DNA of 64,000 bases. It comes from Nannocystis sp. (GTDB lineage Bacteria; Myxococcota_A; Polyangia; Nannocystales; Nannocystaceae). The DNA is taken from positions 2,268,001-2,332,000 of the forward strand of contig JADJRG010000013.1 of NCBI GenBank assembly GCA_016712315.1, read 5' to 3'. The translations under genes were made by a program, and so were the position numbers. The notes beneath the pieces were generated by a model. That model saw nothing but the letters and a program-made list of their open reading frames with translations, ran no database searches and was not told where the DNA came from. Shown here in pieces: positions 28,531-38,428 of the stretch (position 1 is its first letter; every line of letters starts with the position of its first letter).

Positions 28531-29582
28531 CGGGTCTGGGTCACCGGCGTGGCAGGTGCGGGCGTGGCCTGCGGAGAAGAGGTGGCCTTCGGGACAGGTG
28601 CGGCCTGCGGCGCTGGCGTGGTCGGGCCCGCTGGCGGCGCCGCAGGGTCCTCGGGGGGCGCGGCGGCGGCGGGCTTGGTCGGGTCCTTGGGGTTCCTCGG
28701 GCGCGGCAGCGGGGCGGGCTTGGGCCGGCTCCGATCGGGGCGCGCTCGGCTCGGGTCGGCGGCGCCGAAGCTGTCGTACATGTACTTGAGATAGAGGCGC
28801 GCCTGTTTGCCGTGGAAGTGGGTCGGGTGCTGCGCTTGCAGCTCCGCGAAGGTGGCCCGCGCGAGCTCGATCTCGTCCATCTTGAGGTAGGTGAGGCCGA
28901 GCAAGAAGAGCACCTCGGCGTCGAGGCCGAGGCCCGCGAAGTCCTTGTGGGCGTTCTCTAGGCGGCCGATCGCGGCCTCGGGGCGGTCACGATCGAGGTA
29001 GAAGCGGGCGACGTAGAGCTCGTGTTGGAGCATGCGCCGGTTGATCTCCGCGCGCAGGTTGATCGCCAGCGGCTCCATGACGGAGCCGGGGTAATGATCA
29101 AAGAAGTAGCCGAGCTCGGTCATCGCCTCGCGGAGCTGGCTCTGGTCGCGCTGGTAGTAGGGGGGCATGATGGCGATGCCCTCGGGCGCGTTCATGAAGG
29201 CCGAGACGGCGGTCATGTAGGCCGCCCAGCCGTTTTGCGTGTGCTTGTGGGTCGGGTGCAGGCGCCCGAACTGCTTGAAGGCGTCCTGGGCGATCACGTA
29301 GTTGCCGGCCTCAAACTCGGCGCGGGCGACCAAGAGCTCGGCCTCGACGGCGTAGCGGCTGAACGGGAAGCGCAGGCGGACGAAGTCGGCGTAGGTCTTG
29401 GCCTCGTCCCAGTCCCCGTCCTGAAATTCGCCGAGGGCGAGCTCGAAATTCTCGCGCGCGGTCTGGCCGTAGTCGGCGCTGAGGTCAGGGCCGGTCTTGC
29501 AGGCGACGACGAGGAGATGGCCGAGGAGGACCAGGATCGCGGCCGTGCTCACGCGCCGCTGGGTTGGTGGACGAGAGCCCAT
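28527..29582 (-). CDS. bamD: BamD-like outer-membrane assembly lipoprotein
   Basis: Essential lipoprotein of the beta-barrel assembly (Bam) complex, on the periplasmic side of the outer membrane. The signal peptide ends in the lipobox LLVVAC. TPR units characteristic of BamD follow: ENFELALGEFQDGDWDEAKT, FRYAVEAELLVARAEFEAGN and the family motif GVAQYMTAV-like AAYMTAVSAFMNAPE. Later the FFDHYPGSVMEPLAINLRAE segment is typical. A Pro/Ala-rich C-terminal extension of about 70 residues (after YMYDSFG) is not part of the usual protein. The gene is upstream of truD in the same operon and divergent from orn, with a 201-bp shared upstream region. Confidence 0.88.
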   Translation of the reverse strand: MGSRPPTQRRVSTAAILVLLGHLLVVACKTGPDLSADYGQTARENFELALGEFQDGDWDEAKTYADFVRLRFPFSRYAVEAELLVARAEFEAGNYVIAQDAFKQFGRLHPTHKHTQNGWAAYMTAVSAFMNAPEGIAIMPPYYQRDQSQLREAMTELGYFFDHYPGSVMEPLAINLRAEINRRMLQHELYVARFYLDRDRPEAAIGRLENAHKDFAGLGLDAEVLFLLGLTYLKMDEIELARATFAELQAQHPTHFHGKQARLYLKYMYDSFGAADPSRARPDRSRPKPAPLPRPRNPKDPTKPAAAAPPEDPAAPPAGPTTPAPQAAPVPKATSSPQATPAPATPVTQTR

Positions 29583-29701
29583 GGCGTCGGGGCGCGAACG
29601 TAGCCGCCGGGCTCGGGGGCTGTCAAACCAGGCCGTCGGCGGCTCTTCGGGGCGTGTCCGGCTGCGAGGGAGCGGTCGACCTCGACGATCGTGTTGTGGT
29701 G

Positions 29702-29716
29702 GAGATGAGCCATCTC
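29702..29716. promoter_or_regulatory. Short palindrome in the bamD/orn divergent region
   Basis: GAGATG (29702-29707) and CATCTC (29711-29716) form a perfect inverted repeat with a three-base spacer, 68 bases before the orn start. It could be a regulator site for either gene, but nothing identifies the regulator, and it may be chance. Confidence 0.3.
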
Positions 29717-29783
29717 ACCTCACCGCGGTCGCCCCGCGAGCAGGCGGGCGCGCGCGCGAAGATCGGGCGGTTAGGATGCCGGC

Positions 29784-30353
29784 ATGTCAGCAGCGAGCGC
29801 GCCAGGTACGAGCGAGATGATGCCCCCGCTGGTGTGGATTGACCTCGAGATGTCAGGGCTGTCGCCGGATGACCACAGGATCCTCGAGATCGCGACGATC
29901 ATCACGGACGGCGACTTGAACGTGGTGGCTGAGGGGCCGGATCTGGTGATCCACGAGGAGGAGGCGGTGTTGGCGGCGATGGACGCGTGGTGCACCGAGC
30001 AGCACGGGAAGAGCGGGCTGAGCGCGGCGGTGCGGGCGTCGATGATCGACCTCAAGGCGGCGGAGGAGCAGACGCTGGCCTTCTTAAAGAGACACTGCGA
30101 GGCGGGGCGCTCGCCGCTGTGCGGGTCGTCGATCGGCCACGACCGACGGTTTATTATCAAACATATGCCGGCGTTGGCGGCGTTCCTGCACTATCGCAGC
30201 GTCGACGTGTCCTCGGTGAAAGAGCTGGTGCGCCGCTGGTATCCGGGCGTCGTGGCGCCGCCGAAGGGGGAGTCGCATCGCGCGCTGGATGACATCCGCG
30301 AGTCGATCGCGGAGCTGCGCTTCTACCGCGAGGCGGTCTTTATCGCGCGCTAG
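29784..30353 (+). CDS. orn: Oligoribonuclease
   Basis: 3'-5' exoribonuclease that removes dinucleotides (including pGpG from c-di-GMP turnover). The DEDDh residues are visible: WIDLEMSGL (Asp20, Glu22 from the start at 29784), GSSIGHDRRFI and HRALDDIRESI. At 189 residues it is normal size. I use the ATG at 29784 because AGGA precedes it by seven bases; ATG at 29817 would begin MMPPLVWIDLEM and is also possible. Single gene, with no c-di-GMP phosphodiesterase next to it. Confidence 0.95.
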   Translation: MSAASAPGTSEMMPPLVWIDLEMSGLSPDDHRILEIATIITDGDLNVVAEGPDLVIHEEEAVLAAMDAWCTEQHGKSGLSAAVRASMIDLKAAEEQTLAFLKRHCEAGRSPLCGSSIGHDRRFIIKHMPALAAFLHYRSVDVSSVKELVRRWYPGVVAPPKGESHRALDDIRESIAELRFYREAVFIAR

Positions 30354-30481
30354 CGGCGTGCCTTGGGGGATGGCGCTGAGGACAGATGACCCCGATCGTT
30401 CCGGGGGGCCAGCTGCGCGCGGATATGCGCCGAAAGGCGACTGCAGCGCACTCAGAGGGTCCTGGGATAGACTGCGCGTCC

Positions 30482-31987
30482 ATGTCGTTCTCTCGATCAT
30501 TTCTATTCTCGTTGGCCTTGATACCGACACTCTCTGCATGCCAAGGCGTGTGTGTAGATGATGGCGTCGCGTGGAACCAGAGCCCTCCGGAGGTCTGCGG
30601 CAACGCGGACGCGACCAATACGAACACGGACACCGACGGGACCGTCTCCGACACGATGACGACGTCGACGACGTCGACGACCAGCGCCGGGGTGACGACG
30701 GCGAGCACGTTGACCACCGGGCCGACGACCGGGTCGGCGAGCGAGACGGAGACCGGCGAGGCGCCGCTGTGGTGCGTCGACGCGGACGGCGACGGCTTCG
30801 GCGACGCGGACAACTGTATGCCCGGCACGCCGGGCGAGGACCCTCCGCCCGGGTACGCGCCGAACGGCGACGACTGCGACGACTCGAGCGCGGACACCTT
30901 TCCAGGCTCGGCCGAGAAGGAGAGCGAGACCGAGTGCATGAAGGACGGCGACGGCGACGGGTGGGGTGACACAGAGGTGCCTGTTGGCGTGACCCCAGGG
31001 ACAGACTGTGATGACGCAGACGCGGCGACCTACCCGGGCGCGGCCTTCAACGAGGACGCTGAGGCGTGCATGACCGACGTCGACGGCGACGGCTGGGGCA
31101 GCGAGGACCCGAAGCCAGGGGTGACCCCAGGGACCGACTGCGATGACGCGAACGCGGCGACCTTCCCCGGCGCGGCGGAGAACGAGGACGCGGCCGCGTG
31201 TATGCAGGACGAGGACGGCGACGGCTGGGGCGACGCGCGGGTGCCCGAGGGCGTGACTCCCGGCGCAGACTGCTTTGACAACAACCCGGACCTGAACCCC
31301 GGCGACGAGCTGCTGTTCTCGGTGATCGACGGCGGCGAGGTCGCGAGCGTGGACCTGGCGAGCGGGCAGGTGTCGACCTTCGCGAACGTCGACATCTCGA
31401 TGCTGGGCGGCGAGTGGAGCGTGATCTCGGCGGCGATCTCGCCCGACGACGGGCTGGTCTATGTATCGAACGCGGCGAGCTCGCGGCTGGCGCGCATGGA
31501 CTACTGCGACGGCGGCCCGCCGACCGAGCTGCCGCCGCACGGACGCTCGATCTGCGGGCTGATCTTCAACGCGGAGGGGCTGCTCTTCGGGGTCGACAGC
31601 GCGGCCGACGAGCTGGTGCGCTTCTCACCAGAGACGGGCACAGAGCTCGACTCGGTGAAGATCACGCTCAACGGCCAGATCGTCAACATCGGCTCGTGCG
31701 GCGCGGCCTACGACTGCGGCGAGGACCGGATCTTGATCACCGACGGCGCGCAGAGCCGGATCCTCAGCGTCGACACGGTGAGCGGCGAGTCGAAGGTCGC
31801 GGCGGACATCGACCAGGGCTCGTGGGGCGCGGTGGGCCAGGCCTACGACGCGGTGAACAAGAACGTGCTGACGAGCAACGGCTCGAAATTGTACCGGATC
31901 GAGCTCGACGGCTCGAACAACTTCGAGGTGGTGACGACGATGTCGATGAGCCTGAACGACCTCGAGTTCGGGCCGACCTGCCAGTAG
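30482..31987 (+). CDS. Lipoprotein with MopE-like metal-binding repeats and beta-propeller-like domain
   Basis: Secreted lipoprotein, 501 residues from the ATG at 30482; the longer frame from 30386 adds a leader without signal character. The signal peptide ends in LSACQG (lipobox), followed by a Thr-rich linker. Four Asp/Gly units follow (DADGDGFGD, DGDGDGWGD, DVDGDGWGS, DEDGDGWGD), spaced by about 44 residues and each paired with PGxDCDD; these are the putative metal-binding motif of MopE-like proteins and resemble thrombospondin type-3 calcium repeats. The C-terminal half has repeated hydrophobic strands (ISAAISPDDGLVYVSNAAS, DRILITDGAQSRILSV), like an NHL or WD propeller. Surface calcium or copper binding is inferred. 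No operon partner is apparent. Confidence 0.82.
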   Translation: MSFSRSFLFSLALIPTLSACQGVCVDDGVAWNQSPPEVCGNADATNTNTDTDGTVSDTMTTSTTSTTSAGVTTASTLTTGPTTGSASETETGEAPLWCVDADGDGFGDADNCMPGTPGEDPPPGYAPNGDDCDDSSADTFPGSAEKESETECMKDGDGDGWGDTEVPVGVTPGTDCDDADAATYPGAAFNEDAEACMTDVDGDGWGSEDPKPGVTPGTDCDDANAATFPGAAENEDAAACMQDEDGDGWGDARVPEGVTPGADCFDNNPDLNPGDELLFSVIDGGEVASVDLASGQVSTFANVDISMLGGEWSVISAAISPDDGLVYVSNAASSRLARMDYCDGGPPTELPPHGRSICGLIFNAEGLLFGVDSAADELVRFSPETGTELDSVKITLNGQIVNIGSCGAAYDCGEDRILITDGAQSRILSVDTVSGESKVAADIDQGSWGAVGQAYDAVNKNVLTSNGSKLYRIELDGSNNFEVVTTMSMSLNDLEFGPTCQ

Positions 31988-31996
31988 CCGCGCCGG

Positions 31997-32605
31997 CTAG
32001 TTGTGCATGCGCGGCTCGGCCGGCGCCGCCGCGAGGACCTCAGCCTCGTGGGCGGCGATCTCGCCGAGCCGCGCGCGTAGCTCCGGCTCCGAGGCGAGCT
32101 CGAGGTGACGCGCGAGCTCGACGTACTCGTGGAAGTGGCGGGCCTCGCTGGCCAAGAGGCCGCGGTAGAGGCGGGCGAGCTCAGGCTCGGTGAGCGCCTC
32201 GGCCAGCCGCTGCATGCGCTCGCAGCTGCGCGCCTCGATCATGGCGCAGCAGAGCAGGGTGTCGAGCAGGCGCTGCGGCTCGGCGGGGCGGACGACGCTG
32301 AGCAGGCGGGCCGCGTAGGGGCTGGGGCGCTGGCGCGTGAACTCGCGGCCGCGGCGGCGCAGGAGGGCGACGACCTCCTCGAAGTGGGCGAGCTCCTCGC
32401 GGGCGAGTCGCGAGAGGGGGAGCATGAGGGCCGGGCGCTCGGGGTAGCGGAAGATCAGCGATAAGGCGGTGGAGGCGGCCTTCTTCTCGCAGTGCGCGTG
32501 ATCGAGGAGGATCTCGTCGATGTGCTCGATGGCCCGGTCTACCCAGGACGCGGCGGTGATCGAGGCGAGGTGCAGCACGGCGCGGCAGTCTAGCGGGTCG
32601 GCCAC
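31997..32605 (-). CDS. miaE: tRNA-(ms2io6A)-hydroxylase (MiaE-like)
   Basis: Diiron monooxygenase of the ferritin-like fold that hydroxylates the isopentenyl side chain on tRNA A37. GTG at 32605 starts the conserved protein (202 residues). Ligand motifs are visible: ILLDHAHCEKKAAS, REELAHFEEVV and EARSCERMQRL, then ASEARHFHEYVEL, which give the Glu and His set of a diiron site. The far longer frame to 34240 is an antisense shadow over the neighbouring genes. The gene ends nine bases after the MopE-like lipoprotein stop on the opposite strand. MiaE is best known from gammaproteobacteria, so a relative here is notable but not unique. Confidence 0.9.
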   Translation of the reverse strand: MADPLDCRAVLHLASITAASWVDRAIEHIDEILLDHAHCEKKAASTALSLIFRYPERPALMLPLSRLAREELAHFEEVVALLRRRGREFTRQRPSPYAARLLSVVRPAEPQRLLDTLLCCAMIEARSCERMQRLAEALTEPELARLYRGLLASEARHFHEYVELARHLELASEPELRARLGEIAAHEAEVLAAAPAEPRMHN

Positions 32606-32637
32606 GGCTCCGCGAGCTGCTATGGTGCGGGCGACTG

Positions 32638-33489
32638 ATGCGGCGATGTGGTGCCTGTTCGTTGCGCTCGCTGGCGGCGTTGCCGTCGCTGCTGCTGGCG
32701 GCGTGCGCGCCGACGATGGGGGCCCCGGCGGCGCCGCGTCAGCCGATCCCGCACGCGCCCGCGGGCGCGGTGGGCGCGACGGCGACGCTGCTGGCGGCCC
32801 ACGCGGGCGAGCCGACGCTGCCGGATCTGGACGCGCGTCAGGCGATCTTCGCGGTCGTCTATGTCGTGTTCTCAGCGGCGCTCGACCCTGCGTCCGTGAC
32901 CGAGGGGCGCTTCTTGGTGGCGCTCGATGACGGCAGGCGGGTGGTCCCGGCGCGCGCGACGCTGGTGAACAGCCGCGCGCCGCACGAGCAGCGGGCGGTG
33001 GTGTTGGCGCTGGCGCGGCCGAAGGGGGGCAAGGCGCCTCGGCCGCTGTCAGTGTCGGTGATCGGGGCGCTGTATACCAGCAGCGGGGCGCCGCTCGAGG
33101 GGAGCTCGGGGGAGATCGAGGCGGCGGAGGCGGCGGCGCGGCTGCTGGCGGCGCGGCTGCTGGCGGCGCCGCCGCCGGGCTGCGCGGCGGCGGAGCAGGG
33201 GCTGCGCACGTACTGGACGCTGCCGATGGCGCGCGCGGCGGGCGTCGACGGCGAGATCGCGGTGAGCCTGGCGGGCGGCGGCCTGGCGCCCGCGCGGGTG
33301 GTTGATCTGTCCGAAGAGGCAGGAGAAGGTGATGGCCTCCGCGCGGCGGCCCACGTCGTCGACCTCTGCGTCGGCTCTTCGGCGGGCGAAGCGGCCCGCC
33401 TGGTGATCGGGGGCGGCGCGCTGGCAGATATCTATGGGCGGCCGAGCGCGGCGGCGGACGCGGCGATCTCGCGCGCGCGGGGGGAGTGA
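32638..33489 (+). CDS. Predicted lipoprotein, unknown function
   Basis: The 283-residue protein starts with a typical lipoprotein signal (RSLAALPSLLLAACAP). The mature part has an Ala/Pro stretch, then a beta-strand-rich Ig-like segment (FAVVYVVFSAALDPASVTEG then RFLVALDDGRRVVPARATLV), an Ala-rich helix (EIEAAEAAARLLAARLLAAP) and a second strand-rich segment with DIYGRPSA near the end. The Ig-like part resembles the Big_5 domain of secreted bacterial proteins. It overlaps the sensor kinase start (GTGA), which suggests that the two form a unit, with this lipoprotein perhaps a periplasmic partner of the kinase. Confidence 0.75.
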   Translation: MRRCGACSLRSLAALPSLLLAACAPTMGAPAAPRQPIPHAPAGAVGATATLLAAHAGEPTLPDLDARQAIFAVVYVVFSAALDPASVTEGRFLVALDDGRRVVPARATLVNSRAPHEQRAVVLALARPKGGKAPRPLSVSVIGALYTSSGAPLEGSSGEIEAAEAAARLLAARLLAAPPPGCAAAEQGLRTYWTLPMARAAGVDGEIAVSLAGGGLAPARVVDLSEEAGEGDGLRAAAHVVDLCVGSSAGEAARLVIGGGALADIYGRPSAAADAAISRARGE

Positions 33490-34427
33490 GGCGGATGCCG
33501 CCGCGGCCGAGTCGATCGATCTCGTTGCCGATCATCTTGTCGTCGGTGGCGGTCGCGCTGTCGCTGGCGCTGCTGGTCGGCTGGACGCTGCTGATCGTCC
33601 GGAACCCGGCGCTGGCGCACGACATCATCGCGAACCGCCTGCTGCTGGGCACGGGGATCGGCGGCTTCATCGTGATCGTCACCGTGCTGGTGCTGTTCTC
33701 GGTCTTCTTGGTGCGCGAGATCGACGAGGTGCAGCGCCAGACCTCGTTCATCGACTCGGTGACGCATGAGCTGAAGAGCCCGCTGGCGGCGCTGAAGCTG
33801 TGCCTGGAGACGCTGGGCCGCGAAGACCTGCCGCAGGCGCAGCGCGAGCGCCTGCGCGGGATGATGCTCGATGACGTGGATCGCCTGGCGGTGTTCATCG
33901 AGCGGGTGCTGACGGCGAGCCGGTTGGCGCAGGAGCAGCGGGCCCTGCCGCTGCAAGAGGTGGGGGTCGCGGCGGCGGCTCGGCGGGCGGCGGCGACGAT
34001 CTTGCGCCGGCACCGGGCGCCCGAGGGGGCGGTGTCGATCGAGATCGCGGACGATCTGGTGATCAGCAGCGATGAGCTGGCGCTGGCGACGATCCTAGAG
34101 AACTTGATCGACAACGCGCTCAAGTACGGGGGGAGCGAGGGGGCGGTGACGGTGAGGGTGACCGCGCATACCGAGGGCGAGCGCTGGTTGGTGATCGAGG
34201 TGCGTGACCAGGGGATCGGGATCCCGCGGGGGCAGCTCAAGCGGGTGTTTGAGCGGTTTTATAGGGTCCAAGAGGAGCACGTGAGGTCGCGCCACGGCAC
34301 GGGGCTGGGCCTCTATGTCGTGTCGGAGCTGGCGCGGCTGCTGGGCGGTCGCGTGGAGGCTCGCTCGCCAGGTCCGGGCCGCGGGACGACGATGGCGGTG
34401 ACGCTGCCGCGGCGGCGTCGCGCGTGA
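33486..34427 (+). CDS. Two-transmembrane sensor histidine kinase, orphan
   Basis: The 313-residue kinase has two membrane helices (residues about 14-36 and 56-76) with a short loop, then directly the dimerisation domain with phospho-acceptor His94 in SVTHELKSPLAALK, then the ATPase domain (N box LIDNALKYGG, G1 VRDQGIGIPRG, G2 HGTGLGLYVVSELA). GTG at 33486 overlaps the lipoprotein stop; the ATG at 33495 is an alternative start. There is no HAMP, PAS or GAF domain, and no response regulator is adjacent; the next genes belong to the glycan locus on the other strand. The compact design suggests sensing through the lipoprotein or the membrane. Confidence 0.92.
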   Translation: MRRMPPRPSRSISLPIILSSVAVALSLALLVGWTLLIVRNPALAHDIIANRLLLGTGIGGFIVIVTVLVLFSVFLVREIDEVQRQTSFIDSVTHELKSPLAALKLCLETLGREDLPQAQRERLRGMMLDDVDRLAVFIERVLTASRLAQEQRALPLQEVGVAAAARRAAATILRRHRAPEGAVSIEIADDLVISSDELALATILENLIDNALKYGGSEGAVTVRVTAHTEGERWLVIEVRDQGIGIPRGQLKRVFERFYRVQEEHVRSRHGTGLGLYVVSELARLLGGRVEARSPGPGRGTTMAVTLPRRRRA

Positions 34428-34429
34428 GC

Positions 34430-36046
<1,617 letters not shown>

Positions 36047-36068
36047 GGCGGACGCGTGGCCGCCGCGC

Positions 36069-37067
36069 TCAGCCCGGGCGGGCGGCGGCGGCGGCTTGGA
36101 CGGCGGCGGCGAGCTCCTCGCGGGCGCGCTCGGCGGCGGCGGCCTCGGGCGCCTGGGCGAGCCGCTGGAGGAGCTGGTAGGCGCTCTGGTAGCGGCGGGC
36201 GGGGTCGCGGTCGAGGTTCTTGCGGAGCACCTCGGCGAGCTTGGTCGAGAGGCCGGCGATCCGCCGGGAGGGGTGGCTGGGGTCGAAGCGGACGATCGCG
36301 TCGATCGTCCGCAGGTCGTCCTCGGCCTTGAAGCAGCGCTGGCCGCGGAGCATCTCCCACAAGACCACCGCCATGCTCCAGAGGTCGGAGAGCGGGGTCG
36401 CAGGGGCGGCGGCGATGATCCGCTCCGGGGCCATGTACGCCTTGGTGCCGGCGTGCACGGTGTCGTGCTCGGGGCTGAGCCAGCGGCTCGCGGCGGTGTT
36501 GAAGTCGGCGAGCAAGACGTTGCCCTGGCGCGACAAGAGGACGTTGCTCGGGGCGATGTCGCGGTGGACCGCGTCGATCGAGCGGAAGTCGCCCGCGTCG
36601 TCGTCGAAGACCTCGAAGGTGTGCACGTAATGCAGGGCGTCCGCGAGCTGGGCGAGCACGTAGACGGCGACCTCGCGCGAGAGGCCGCGGGTCTGCTCGG
36701 GGTGGCCGAGGAGCTGGGCGAGGTCGACGCCGTCGATGTAGTCCATGACGAGGAAGCGGACGCCGCCCTGCTCGCCGTCGCCGTGGGCCGAGGGGATGCT
36801 CGGGTGGTTGAAGCTCTTGAGCAGGCGGATCTCGTGCTCAAAGCCGGCGCGTAAGAGGGCGTGCTCGTCGCCGCTGCCGCCGGCGAGCATCTTGATAAAA
36901 TACCCGGGCGGGGCGCCTGGAGGGTCGTCCTCGTGGCTGGCGACGAAGTGGCGGAAGCCCGCGCCGGGGTTGGCGAGGGGCCGTACCAAGCGGTAGGTGC
37001 CAAAACTCCGCAGCTCCATGGTGCCCGCAGTGTGCATGCCGATGATCGCCGTGTCTACCAGGCTCAT
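36069..37067 (-). CDS. Hanks-type Ser/Thr protein kinase with atypical DFN motif
   Basis: Cytoplasmic kinase of 332 residues. Kinase landmarks: Lys59 (YFIKML) and Glu79 of helix C (FEHEIRLL), HRD (168-170) with Asn175, and APE (213-215, YMAPERI). The magnesium-binding DFG is DFN (188-190, LLADFNTAA), and the glycine loop is degenerate (LANPGAG). These changes make a low-activity or pseudokinase-like role possible, though HRD and Lys/Glu are intact. No membrane helix or sensor domain follows. The start may be ATG 37067 or, given canonical FGTYRLVRPL spacing, 37019. The gene precedes the GT-C-like gene, and its 5' end is only 35 bases from the divergent flavoprotein gene, so shared regulation is likely. 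Confidence 0.85.
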   Translation of the reverse strand: MSLVDTAIIGMHTAGTMELRSFGTYRLVRPLANPGAGFRHFVASHEDDPPGAPPGYFIKMLAGGSGDEHALLRAGFEHEIRLLKSFNHPSIPSAHGDGEQGGVRFLVMDYIDGVDLAQLLGHPEQTRGLSREVAVYVLAQLADALHYVHTFEVFDDDAGDFRSIDAVHRDIAPSNVLLSRQGNVLLADFNTAASRWLSPEHDTVHAGTKAYMAPERIIAAAPATPLSDLWSMAVVLWEMLRGQRCFKAEDDLRTIDAIVRFDPSHPSRRIAGLSTKLAEVLRKNLDRDPARRYQSAYQLLQRLAQAPEAAAAERAREELAAAVQAAAAARPG

Positions 37068-37102
37068 GAGCCGCGCTGGGAGGTCATGTTAAAAGTCCGG
37101 CG

Positions 37103-38428
37103 ATGGACGCCTCGCAGACGCGGCCGCCGGTGATCATCGTCGGCGCGGGCCTCACCGGGCTCGCCGCGGCGTATCACCTGCGATCGCCATACCTGCTGGT
37201 CGAGCGCGAGGCGGAGGTCGGCGGGCACGCCCGCAGCAGGCGCGTCGGCGGCTACACCTTCGATGTCACGGGGCATTGGTTGCACCTCCGATCGCCGCGC
37301 GCGCGCGCGCTGGTCGCGGCGGTGATGGAGGCGGACGCGCTGGTGGAGGTGGAGCGGCGCACGCGGGTGCACAGCCACGGGGCGCTGCTGCCCTACCCGT
37401 TCCAGGCGAATTTGTTCGGGCTGCCGCTGGCGGTGGTGCAGGAGTGCTTGTGCGGGCTGGTAGAGGCGCGCGAGCGGGCGGCCCGAGGCGCGCAGGTCGG
37501 CGCGACCTTCGCAGAATTCGCGGTCGCTCGCTTCGGCGAGGGGATCGCTCGCCACTTCTTCGTCCCTTACAACCGCAAGCTGTGGGCGGAGCACTTCGAC
37601 CGCTTGAGCGCGGCGTGGGTGGCTGGGTATGTGCCGATCCCCTCGGTGGCGGAGATCATCGGCGGGGCGCTGGGGCTGCCGCAGGAGGGGCTCGGCTACA
37701 ACGCGCGCTTCTTGACGCCGCGCGGCGGAGGGATCGACGCGCTGCCGCGGGCGCTGCGATCGGCGCTGCTGCGCGGCGGCGGCGGCGAGCTGCGGACGAG
37801 CTGCGGGGTCGAGGAGATCGACGCGATCGGGCGCCGGGTGAAGTTGGTCGATGAGCCGACGTGGCGGCCGTATGAGGCGCTGATCTCGACGATGCCGCTG
37901 CCTGAGCTGTGCGCGCGGCTGGTGGGCGCGCCGGCGGCGGTGCGCGAGGCCGCGGGTCGCCTCCGCTGGGTGCGCTGGCGCTACTTGGACGTGGCGACGC
38001 GGGCGCCCGCGGCGGCGGACTATCACTGGGTGTACGTGCCGGATCCGGCGCTGCCGTTCTTTCGCGTCGGGGTCTACTCGAACGCGTGCCCGGCGATGGC
38101 TCCGCCCGGCTGCGCCTCGTTGTATGTGGAGCTGAGCGCTCGCGACGGGGCGATCGATGAGGCAGCGGTGGTGGCGGGGTTGGTGCAGATCGGGGCGCTG
38201 GCGCGCGCGGAGGACCTCGGATTTTTGACGGTGCGCGAGATCGAGCACGCGTACGTGGTCTTCGATGACGAGCACGCGGCGGCGACGGCGACGATCCTAG
38301 GGTGGCTCGCGGGGCGCGGGATCTTGAGCTGCGGTCGTTATGGGGCGTGGACGTACGACTCGATGGAGGGGGCGCTGCTGGCAGGGGCGGACGCGGCGGC
38401 GTGGGCGGACGCGCGGAGGGCGGCGTGA
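37103..38428 (+). CDS. FAD-dependent oxidoreductase, protoporphyrinogen-oxidase / UDP-galactopyranose-mutase-like
   Basis: The 441-residue flavoprotein starts with an ADP-binding fold (VIIVGAGLTGLAAAYHL) and has the second FAD motif region (VEREAEVGGHARSR). The segment FFVPYNRKLWAEHFDRLSAA, followed by YVPIPS, is shared by the amine-oxidase-like proteins that accompany polysaccharide clusters and by UDP-galactopyranose mutase. The substrate is not evident, but the neighbours (a GT2 transferase overlapping by GTGA, then a deacetylase) support a role in making or modifying a sugar donor or a glycan. Its Gly/Arg-rich codons match the neighbours. Alternative reading as a heme enzyme (HemG/HemY) is less likely because no heme gene is nearby. 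Confidence 0.83.
   Translation: MDASQTRPPVIIVGAGLTGLAAAYHLRSPYLLVEREAEVGGHARSRRVGGYTFDVTGHWLHLRSPRARALVAAVMEADALVEVERRTRVHSHGALLPYPFQANLFGLPLAVVQECLCGLVEARERAARGAQVGATFAEFAVARFGEGIARHFFVPYNRKLWAEHFDRLSAAWVAGYVPIPSVAEIIGGALGLPQEGLGYNARFLTPRGGGIDALPRALRSALLRGGGGELRTSCGVEEIDAIGRRVKLVDEPTWRPYEALISTMPLPELCARLVGAPAAVREAAGRLRWVRWRYLDVATRAPAAADYHWVYVPDPALPFFRVGVYSNACPAMAPPGCASLYVELSARDGAIDEAAVVAGLVQIGALARAEDLGFLTVREIEHAYVVFDDEHAAATATILGWLAGRGILSCGRYGAWTYDSMEGALLAGADAAAWADARRAA

Noticed and set aside
31997..34240. Reading the MiaE frame as one 747-residue protein
   Set aside because: The part beyond 32605 is antisense to a lipoprotein and a sensor kinase with clear motifs; only the last 202 residues have the diiron ligands.
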